A stretch of 9,754 nucleotides of DNA from Acidobacteriota bacterium. Lineage in GTDB: Bacteria > Acidobacteriota > Aminicenantia > UBA2199. This document shows, in pieces, positions 1-6,076 of the stretch. Position 1 is the first letter of the stretch. The number at the start of each line of letters is the position of its first letter. Below the pieces are notes generated by a model. The model ran no database searches. It had not been told where the DNA came from and was given only the letters and a program-made list of their open reading frames with translations. Made by a program: the position numbers and the translations under genes. The stretch covers positions 1-9,754 of the forward strand of contig JAKAGC010000094.1 of the NCBI GenBank assembly GCA_021817755.1, read 5' to 3'.

Positions 1-49
1 ATGTTAATAGTATTGTTGAAAATAAGACCGTAAAATTTTTAATTTTCAT
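1..49 (-). CDS. N-terminus of a putative exported protein (3'-truncated by window edge)
   Basis: Reading leftward from an ATG at 49-47, the frame stays open to the window edge for 16 codons: MKIKNFTVLFSTILLT. Two lysines followed by a hydrophobic stretch is the layout of a signal peptide or lipoprotein leader, but the cleavage region lies outside the window. The start is supported by an AGGGGG Shine-Dalgarno at 60-55, five bases upstream, and by a candidate promoter at 99-126. An in-frame ATG at 64-62 is possible but has no comparable RBS, and the frame is closed by TAA at 82-80. The gene lies 217 nt downstream of the M50 protease gene on the same strand. Its function cannot be read from this fragment. 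That it is a real gene rests on the combination of RBS, promoter and leader-like sequence, not on homology. Confidence 0.5.
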   Translation of the reverse strand, partial: MKIKNFTVLFSTILLT

Positions 50-91
50 AACAGCCCCCTGCATGAGCGATTCTTTTTTTTAATTTTCATA
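36..91 (-). repeat. Direct repeat of 15 bp flanking the edge-gene leader
   Basis: TATGAAAATTAAAAA (minus strand) occurs at 91-77 and again at 50-36, 41 bp apart. The downstream copy contains the probable start codon of the edge CDS. The upstream copy contains an ATG in another frame that ends after 14 codons. Both copies lie between the candidate promoter and the gene, so both would be in the mRNA leader or start region. This could be a short tandem duplication or AT-rich coincidence. Confidence 0.6.
55..60 (-). promoter_or_regulatory. Shine-Dalgarno AGGGGG for the edge CDS
   Basis: On the minus strand AGGGGG ends five bases before the ATG at 49. It selects this ATG over the in-frame ATG at 64-62 and over the out-of-frame ATG at 90-88, which stops after 14 codons. 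Confidence 0.5.
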
Positions 92-98
92 GCATCTT

Positions 99-126
99 AT
101 TATAAATCAATAAAAATTTTTTTTAA
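99..126 (-). promoter_or_regulatory. Candidate sigma-70 promoter for the edge CDS
   Basis: A perfect TATAAT hexamer lies on the minus strand at 104-99. With a 16-bp spacer the -35 position (126-121) reads TTAAAA, four of six matches to TTGACA. A run of A/T tracts at about 110-138 lies upstream and resembles an UP element. Transcription would begin near 92, giving a leader of about 43 nt before the ATG at 49. The DNA is AT-rich, so chance matches are likely. The agreement with the RBS and start is the main support. Confidence 0.4.
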
Positions 127-174
127 ATATTTTTTAAATGGAAAAAAGGAATTATTAAACCACAACATTTCCAA

Positions 175-207
175 TTCAACTGGCAGATATTACCTCTATA
201 AGTTGAA
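175..207 (-). repeat. Inverted repeat downstream of the M50 gene
   Basis: TTCAACT at 175-181 pairs exactly with AGTTGAA at 201-207 across a 19-nt loop, which holds a further possible three-pair helix (AGA with TCT). It is the clearest dyad between the M50 stop codon and the next promoter. It could act as a 3'-end structure, but no U-run follows it on the minus strand, so I do not call it an intrinsic terminator. Confidence 0.3.
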
Positions 208-266
208 AGACGGACTTTAATCTTCTGAATTATAAAAATTATGAGTAATGATGTTTTTTTCAATTT

Positions 267-3200
267 CTATTTAACAGAAAATAAATATTCACCTACGATT
301 GAATTTGAATATCTGACGAATGCGATAATAATCCCAAGTTCATATGCCCGACCTTTATCTGCGGTTATTACTTTCCCGTTAACAGTTACCCCGGAACGCG
401 CCCCAGTTGTTTCAAAAAACAAATCCCTAACGTTTTGGGCCTCAGAATCATCGGTTAAGGTAAACGAATACTCTCTATCTCCTATTTTTTGAAAGGGAGT
501 GAAAAACCGGGCAGCTTCCATCCAGGAATTAATCTTTTCCACTGTATCGACAGGTCCAACTATAGATGCTATTTCGATTCTATCGGGAAACAAATTACCG
601 CTAATATGGAAACTATAATCCCTTAAGGATTTATTAAAATCAAAATCTTCGGTATCCCCAGGTATAAATTCAAGATCGATATCTAACTTATATGATGAAA
701 CTTCGACATTCATGTTTTCCCGTTTTAAATAGTGAACAAGGGGACGATGCCCATCCTGGGTATAAAGAGAACCTTCCATTAAATAAATCTGGGAATGCTC
801 CGGATCATTATAATATGCTGACTGCATCATTCCAACATGGGGAACACGGGTTTCTTTTATTATATCTTGATTTTTTTCCTCACCGTTTTCTTTGGATAAT
901 TGATTCAAAATTGGGAAAAGTTCCAATTGCTGCTCTTTCGATAAATTTGGAGGCAATTTGGAAACAATAACATTCAGATTCGACATTGAATTTTCTGAAG
1001 CAATCCATCGATCATGCCCAACAGCAACAAAGGTTCTGTAAACAAATATCATATTATCAATATCATCAATCGGTACGGATACAGGATTATCAAATTTTAT
1101 AGCACTTCGGGAACGACGGGTTTTATCTATTGTAGAAATAACGTCAAAAAATGGTTTTCCCTGCGAAGCCCCTACCAGGAATGAAAGCTCTTTTAATTCG
1201 AGAGTGTACGAGCAATCGGATATCGGAGTATGTTTTAATAATTCTTCAAAACGAAAGAGTACGGGGAGATATTCTTTTTCTTCCGAATCGACCGGGATAA
1301 ATGCCGGAGTTCCATTATAATAATATGCAATAAATTTTATTTGAGTCTTCTTATCCATGATGGCATAACTTAAATCGGTAGTACCTGAATCGGGGGGGCC
1401 AAAAAGAGTAAAAAGCCTTGCTATAAAAGCGCCGGGATGTTTCTCTTGTGCACTTTCATCTATTTTAAAGGGCTTTCCGGCTTCTTGCGGTTTTCGGAGA
1501 TAAAAACACCATTCAAGAATCGGGTGGGGATTGCTGATAATGGTATAGGGCATCCGTTGGAAATCCGATTTATCTACCTTTAATACTGTCCCCGGTGGTG
1601 GTGCATATTGCATCACAGTTTCACAAGGTAAATTAGCAGGTGCGGAGTTGAAAAAGCTCAAACCGGGTAAGCTGGGTCCCCAAAAAATAAATATTGGAAC
1701 AGCAATTAAAGCAATATATATGGCAAGAGTTGCAAATATGGTTGTAAGCGATGCTTTGGGTGAATTCATAATGGAGCGAATTCCCTGTACTAATGTAAAT
1801 TTCTTTTTAAGGGGATAATAGTTATAGGGAGGTTTCTTTAGTATTAGGAAAATCTGTTTTAAAACATTTTTTTCATCTTCCAGCTCATGATAAGGAAGAT
1901 TATCTTGTATCTCTTTTATTATTCTTCTTTTCGTTTTCAACCCGGATATCCCTATAATGGAAATTATACCGACTAATATCAGTATAGGTTGTTCGATATA
2001 AAAACCCAATGCAAATAATACAATAAAACTGAAACTATAAAACATATACTGAAGTGAGGTATACCTTGAAAAGATAATAGTATTCAATATCTGGCCACCA
2101 TCGAGAGGTAGAACCGGAAGTAAATTAAAATAATTAAATACAAGTAATATCAATCCGATCCGAAAAGGATCAAGATATCCTGGATAAATATAAGTTGATA
2201 ATGGATTATTCCAAATAGTAAGAAACAAAAAACCGAGAATAATTCCTGGAACCGGTCCGGAAAAATAAGATATAACCTTTTTATAAGCTGGTATATGATC
2301 ATCGGTACCCATTGCCATCGCCCCGAGAAAAGGAATAAACAACATACCCAGATTCCGGTAACCAAAGATCTTCATGGCTGCTAAATGACCTATTTCATGA
2401 ATAAGCACCACGACGACAAGAATAATGGCATAATCAAAAGAAAAAAGAAAACCGAATGCACCTAAAAACAATATCATGGAAACAAATAATAAAAGAAAAT
2501 TACCTGCTTTATTTTTCGAGGGGCGATTCATTAACCCTCGCATATTTAAGAAATTTGCGATTTCAATCTCAACCGGCAATTCGTATTTCGACGGATTTAT
2601 TCGGCGTTCCTTGTCAAGTTCCTTCCGCACCTTTGAAAAAAACAACAAACTTAAAAACATTTTATTAGCAAGATAAAGTGCACGGCAAAAAGTAAATATA
2701 TAATTATGTTCATCTAATCTCTTAATAAATTTTTTCCTCTCCAATCCATCTATATATTTCCCATTTGATTCTTCCAGTTCAGTTATTACCTCCTCTTCCG
2801 ATTCTAAGGTGTTAAATTCAGCAATGGGCCCTTCAGTATTGATGACCTCATTAACTTTTCTTAAATGAGCTTCAAATTGGCGTTCCAGTGAAGTGGATTT
2901 TGCATCATTATTAATAGTGTCAGAAGAAAATATTGGTAAATATAAATTGCGATAATCAAAAGTTATTACTTTCCTAGCATTAGCGAAACGAGTTTCAAAT
3001 AGGACCTGGAATAGAGTAACACCACTTTCACTCCGTGATAAGAGAGCATGTGTTTTTTTCTCAACATGGTAATAATTAAATGCAAATATCTCCGGTATTT
3101 CCCGTTCTAAAATTCCACTGGATTGTATACACCGGACAAATTTAAACCCCAGTTGAATTAATTCTTCCTCTTTTGTCTTGTAAAAATCTTTTATATATTG

Positions 3201-3350
3201 AGGGCATTCAGTAATTGGAATGATGCGGTATTTTTCTTTACGTAATACCATTCCCAATATATTCCTGGTAAGAATTGCATAAATGATAAAGCATAGCACC
3301 AATGAAGCACCAAAAAAAAATAAAATGACCGTATCCAAATTTAAATTCAT
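267..3350 (-). CDS. Site-2 protease family (M50) zinc metalloprotease, very long variant
   Basis: This 1027-residue polytopic membrane protein has the intramembrane metalloprotease signatures: HEIGH at 318-322 in a hydrophobic helix (two zinc-binding His and the catalytic Glu) and NLLPVLPLDGG at 409-419 (third zinc ligand, Asp417). Residues 6-28 form one membrane segment. Residues 40-280 are a polar region that is probably cytoplasmic. About 283-470 is the multi-helix protease core. Residues 471-535 are basic, followed by a helix at about 536-557. The final 470 residues would lie outside the cytoplasm by the positive-inside rule and carry three Cys (576, 615, 713). No PDZ domain or CBS pair is recognisable. 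Typical M50 proteins have 350-450 residues, so both flanks are unusual. The ATG start has GGAGG at 3360-3356 with 5-nt spacing. Peptidase family is sure; substrate is unknown, and a regulated-proteolysis role is only the family's usual one. The C-terminal domain is unassigned. Confidence 0.9.
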   Translation of the reverse strand: MNLNLDTVILFFFGASLVLCFIIYAILTRNILGMVLRKEKYRIIPITECPQYIKDFYKTKEEELIQLGFKFVRCIQSSGILEREIPEIFAFNYYHVEKKTHALLSRSESGVTLFQVLFETRFANARKVITFDYRNLYLPIFSSDTINNDAKSTSLERQFEAHLRKVNEVINTEGPIAEFNTLESEEEVITELEESNGKYIDGLERKKFIKRLDEHNYIFTFCRALYLANKMFLSLLFFSKVRKELDKERRINPSKYELPVEIEIANFLNMRGLMNRPSKNKAGNFLLLFVSMILFLGAFGFLFSFDYAIILVVVVLIHEIGHLAAMKIFGYRNLGMLFIPFLGAMAMGTDDHIPAYKKVISYFSGPVPGIILGFLFLTIWNNPLSTYIYPGYLDPFRIGLILLVFNYFNLLPVLPLDGGQILNTIIFSRYTSLQYMFYSFSFIVLFALGFYIEQPILILVGIISIIGISGLKTKRRIIKEIQDNLPYHELEDEKNVLKQIFLILKKPPYNYYPLKKKFTLVQGIRSIMNSPKASLTTIFATLAIYIALIAVPIFIFWGPSLPGLSFFNSAPANLPCETVMQYAPPPGTVLKVDKSDFQRMPYTIISNPHPILEWCFYLRKPQEAGKPFKIDESAQEKHPGAFIARLFTLFGPPDSGTTDLSYAIMDKKTQIKFIAYYYNGTPAFIPVDSEEKEYLPVLFRFEELLKHTPISDCSYTLELKELSFLVGASQGKPFFDVISTIDKTRRSRSAIKFDNPVSVPIDDIDNMIFVYRTFVAVGHDRWIASENSMSNLNVIVSKLPPNLSKEQQLELFPILNQLSKENGEEKNQDIIKETRVPHVGMMQSAYYNDPEHSQIYLMEGSLYTQDGHRPLVHYLKRENMNVEVSSYKLDIDLEFIPGDTEDFDFNKSLRDYSFHISGNLFPDRIEIASIVGPVDTVEKINSWMEAARFFTPFQKIGDREYSFTLTDDSEAQNVRDLFFETTGARSGVTVNGKVITADKGRAYELGIIIAFVRYSNSIVGEYLFSVK

Positions 3351-3475
3351 ACAATCCTCCGTATATTATGATTAGCCTTTTTATATATTCTCCCCATTTA
3401 GAACAGAATAATACTTAAAAAAAAAATAAGAAAAAAATTTATTAAATTCCTTTTGAATTATTTTCATTAGATTAA

Positions 3476-3504
3476 ATTGTAAAAAAATGAAAGATTTTTT
3501 GCAA
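3476..3504 (-). promoter_or_regulatory. Candidate sigma-70 promoter for the M50 gene
   Basis: On the minus strand TTGCAA (3504-3499) and TACAAT (3481-3476) are separated by exactly 17 bp. The -10 matches five of six consensus bases and the -35 matches four of six. A start near 3469 would give a leader of about 120 nt before the ATG at 3350. It sits in the 231-nt gap after the glycosyltransferase gene, so the protease gene may be transcribed independently. Confidence 0.4.
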
Positions 3505-3534
3505 TCATTTTCCATTATCCGAGTAGAGATTATT

Positions 3535-3553
3535 ATCCAAAAATGATTTGGAT
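3535..3553 (-). repeat. Short inverted repeat after the glycosyltransferase gene
   Basis: ATCCAAA (3535-3541) and TTTGGAT (3547-3553) form a perfect 7-bp dyad with a 5-nt loop, starting 29 nt beyond the glycosyltransferase stop codon. On the minus strand it is followed by AATAATCTC rather than a U-run, so it is at best a weak 3'-end hairpin. Confidence 0.35.
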
Positions 3554-3581
3554 GAAATGGTGTGGGTAATAATAAACGATT

Positions 3582-4763
3582 TTACTTTGTGTGTGGAAGC
3601 AATGCCAGAACTTTTTCGAGATTTTCATACCCTTTTTCCCGGGTATAAAGCTGTTTGGATCGATCCAGGACAATTTTCCTCATCATGGAAAGTTGTTCCC
3701 GGTTTGATAGTGCCAGGTTTATCGTATCTCTTAAATCCGAATAATCCCCTTTTTTAAATAAGAACCCTGTTTCATTTTTATCTACCAATTCTTCAGCAGA
3801 CCCTGTACCTACAGAAATAACAGGTACTCCGCATGCATATGCTTCAACAATAGTATTACCAAAGGATTCATAGCATTCAGATGGAAAAATTAGAAAAAGT
3901 GCTTTTTTGAGTAATTCCTTTTTTTGAGGACCATCAACAAATCCTTCAAATGTGATATGCCCCATACCATTTTCTTGAACGTACTCTTTTAATACTGTTT
4001 CCATTGGACCGGAACCGATTATTTTCAAAGGTAAATGTGGCAATTCTTTAAAAGCACTCATCAATGTCATGAGTCCCTTTTCAAACGATAATCTGCCGAG
4101 GTAAACCGCATATTCTGAAGCTGGTGTCTCTTCCTCAACAGGTTCAAAATCAAGAATATTGGGGTAGACATGGATTTTATCGGCGGGGAAACCGGCTTCT
4201 ACAAATTTCGATTTCACAAAACGGCTGGAAGCAAGAAACAAATCGGGATACTTCTTAACAGTACCGAGCTTTCGATGAATCCATTCGGAAAAAGCAAGCC
4301 CATTGCTGTTAAATAAACTATGTTGATAGCAGCGATGAAAAATCCCTGGTAAAAAGTTTCCATTTTTACACACTTCGCATGCACTGAAATCATTACGCAT
4401 GAATAAGCCGTTTAAACATAAAAATTTAAAATTTTCCAGCCTCTTTAAAACAGGAATATTATTCTTTTTGAGAAATCTAATAATACTTTGAGAAATTAGA
4501 GGGGACAAATTATGAACAATCGCTACTTGAGGTTTTTTTTCAAGGAGAATACGTTTTAATTTTTTTTCTACAGATAAACCTCGAATCAAAGATAATGGTA
4601 TCCAATATTTTTTTAATTTACTATAATTTTCAATGTGGGCACTGTCATAAAAGAAAGTAGTAACAACATGGCCTTTCTCTTTTAACATCTCTTCCAGAAG
4701 AAGAACATAACGGTCCTCCCCTCCCCTGAACCGGTAAAAATTATGGATGGATAAGATATTCAT
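3582..4763 (-). CDS. Family 4 (GT-B fold) glycosyltransferase
   Basis: The 393-residue protein is a GT4 retaining glycosyltransferase, expected to move a sugar from a nucleotide-sugar donor to an envelope glycan at the cytoplasmic membrane face. The N-terminal acceptor domain opens with a HNFYRFRGGED motif (residues 7-17), a Gly-rich loop common in this family. A Cys cluster follows at 116, 129, 132 and 145. The donor domain has GRLSFEKG at 223-230 (Arg224, Lys229 in the donor-phosphate positions), GSGP at 250-253 and the EX7E pair Glu299/Glu307 within ESFGNTIVEA, then GVPVI. It has the usual family length and no signal peptide. Its ATG overlaps the TGA of the upstream WecA-like gene (ATGA at 4763-4760) and has no clear Shine-Dalgarno of its own, so translation is probably coupled. 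Family is secure; sugar and acceptor cannot be assigned. Confidence 0.92.
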   Translation of the reverse strand: MNILSIHNFYRFRGGEDRYVLLLEEMLKEKGHVVTTFFYDSAHIENYSKLKKYWIPLSLIRGLSVEKKLKRILLEKKPQVAIVHNLSPLISQSIIRFLKKNNIPVLKRLENFKFLCLNGLFMRNDFSACEVCKNGNFLPGIFHRCYQHSLFNSNGLAFSEWIHRKLGTVKKYPDLFLASSRFVKSKFVEAGFPADKIHVYPNILDFEPVEEETPASEYAVYLGRLSFEKGLMTLMSAFKELPHLPLKIIGSGPMETVLKEYVQENGMGHITFEGFVDGPQKKELLKKALFLIFPSECYESFGNTIVEAYACGVPVISVGTGSAEELVDKNETGFLFKKGDYSDLRDTINLALSNREQLSMMRKIVLDRSKQLYTREKGYENLEKVLALLPHTK

Positions 4764-5941
4764 CCGGCACTATTTCCCGGTGAGGATGAATGAGGTGAAG
4801 TATCACCATTTCCGTTCGAGTTACCATTATCTTTCCCCGACCTGTGCAATCCGTTTTTCCAACGAAATCCTAGATTGATATAATTCAGATAGACAATAAG
4901 GAGTATGCCAAGAAGCAGGCTGAAGAATAATGCAATAAAACGTGGAGTTCCACGAAAATAAGATACGATAACAGATAAAGTTGAAAAAATGAAGGTCAAT
5001 ACCAATAAGATATTAGCCGCTTTCTTCTCTGAAAAACCCTTTCTCATCAAGCGATGATGGATATGATCGTCATCACCTTTAAATGGATTTCTACCGGATA
5101 GAAGCCTGCGGGAAAAAGAGAGCAACGTATCGATAACAGGCACAGCAAGAAAAATAATAGGAATCATCAAGGCAATTCCTAAAGATGCTTTTTGTGCTAT
5201 TCGAAGCGAAACAGTGGCGAGTATAGTACCGGCCAGTATGCTGCCGCCATCTCCCATTAAAATCCGTGACGGATAATAATTGTATGGAAGAAAACCGAGA
5301 ACACCTCCCAATAACGCACTGACAATGATGGCAGGAAAGATTAAATGATTCAACATACAGATAATGATAATGGTAACGGAGGAAATAGCGATAACTCCTC
5401 CGGCAAGCCCATCAAGCCCGTCGATAAGATTGATTGCATTAGAAATGCCCGTTACCCAGAGAATGGTTAGAGGATATGAAAACGCTCCAACATCGATACT
5501 CTCTTTGAAAAAAGGCAATGTGATGAGTTCTATTTTAAAACCGATAAAAAATAGTATGGTCGCAATTACAATTTCTACCAGCAGTTTTTCATGCGCTTTA
5601 AGCCCTTTAAAATCATCATATAATCCAAGAAGGAAGAAAAAAATCATGGAGCAAATATAAAGCATAATCTGAATGAGTGAAAAGTCTACAGTAATCTTGT
5701 GAGGAGTATTTTGAAGGAGATATATAATAAAGAATAAAAAATAAAATCCAATAAGGAAACCAAAAAATATTCCGACTCCGCCAAGACGCGGTCGTGGTTC
5801 TTTGTTAATTTTTCGAGTATCGAAATGATCGTAAAAATTGTACTTTCGCGCCAAATCTAACAATATCCCCTGGGCAAAGAAAGAACCAGCAAACCCCAAT
5901 AAAACAACTACTGCGAGGATTAGATAAATCGTATATACCAT
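4760..5941 (-). CDS. Polyprenyl-phosphate HexNAc-1-phosphate transferase (WecA/TagO/MraY superfamily)
   Basis: The 393-residue, highly hydrophobic protein has about ten membrane helices. It would transfer a sugar-1-phosphate from a UDP-sugar (commonly UDP-GlcNAc) to undecaprenyl phosphate, the first step of a lipid-linked glycan. Visible motifs are PRPRLGG at 49-55, the metal-site DDFKG at 109-113, NAINLIDGLDGLAGG at 168-182 (Asp174, Asp177), MGDGGS at 229-234 and HIHHRL at 293-298. The HIHHRL loop marks the WecA/TagO-like branch rather than MraY itself, which acts on UDP-MurNAc-pentapeptide. The tail from about 368 is a hydrophilic Gly/Asn/Ser-rich stretch of 26 residues. The ATG is the first available start: TAA lies three codons upstream and no good RBS precedes it. 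The gene is coupled to the downstream GT4 gene. Superfamily is sure; the sugar is inferred. Confidence 0.92.
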   Translation of the reverse strand: MVYTIYLILAVVVLLGFAGSFFAQGILLDLARKYNFYDHFDTRKINKEPRPRLGGVGIFFGFLIGFYFLFFIIYLLQNTPHKITVDFSLIQIMLYICSMIFFFLLGLYDDFKGLKAHEKLLVEIVIATILFFIGFKIELITLPFFKESIDVGAFSYPLTILWVTGISNAINLIDGLDGLAGGVIAISSVTIIIICMLNHLIFPAIIVSALLGGVLGFLPYNYYPSRILMGDGGSILAGTILATVSLRIAQKASLGIALMIPIIFLAVPVIDTLLSFSRRLLSGRNPFKGDDDHIHHRLMRKGFSEKKAANILLVLTFIFSTLSVIVSYFRGTPRFIALFFSLLLGILLIVYLNYINLGFRWKNGLHRSGKDNGNSNGNGDTSPHSSSPGNSAG

Positions 5942-5991
5942 GTCTGATTATATTCCATATATTAATGTATTGCCTTAAAGTGTATTTAACC

Positions 5992-6024
5992 ATCTTTTTA
6001 AGCAAAAATCAAGAGTAAAAAGAT
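5992..6024 (-). repeat. Perfect 9-bp inverted repeat upstream of the WecA-like gene
   Basis: ATCTTTTTA (5992-6000) and TAAAAAGAT (6016-6024) are exact reverse complements around a 15-nt centre. The dyad lies in the 135-nt gap between the hybrid kinase and the WecA-like gene. It could be an operator for a dimeric regulator, or an AU-rich hairpin at the end of the kinase transcript. There is no U-run beyond it on the minus strand, although the arms are themselves T- and A-rich. Confidence 0.4.
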
Positions 6025-6076
6025 TATTCATACAAAAAACCACTTATTCTATTAATAAAGGGATTCGAAATTTCTA

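Noticed and set aside
103..138. A/T-tract region as a replication origin or attachment site
   Set aside because: No DnaA-box cluster, iterons, integrase or flanking repeat are visible. Its position fits an upstream promoter element better.
241..492. Plus-strand open frame of 83 codons at the left end
   Set aside because: Almost entirely antisense to the end of the M50 gene, with no RBS or recognisable domain.
3479..3511. AAAATGA/TCATTTT dyad followed by T7 as an intrinsic terminator of the glycosyltransferase gene
   Set aside because: The stem is almost all A-U with a 14-nt loop, and it overlaps a better-supported promoter. I could not justify a terminator call.
3548..3757. Plus-strand open frame of 69 codons over the end of the glycosyltransferase gene
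   Set aside because: Antisense to conserved GT4 coding sequence for most of its length, with no RBS and no domain.
5805..6005. Minus-strand open frame of 66 codons overlapping the WecA-like start
   Set aside because: It is the shifted frame of the WecA-like N-terminus plus an AT-rich leader. The WecA-like frame itself begins with a normal membrane helix and carries all motifs, so there is no sign of a frameshift.
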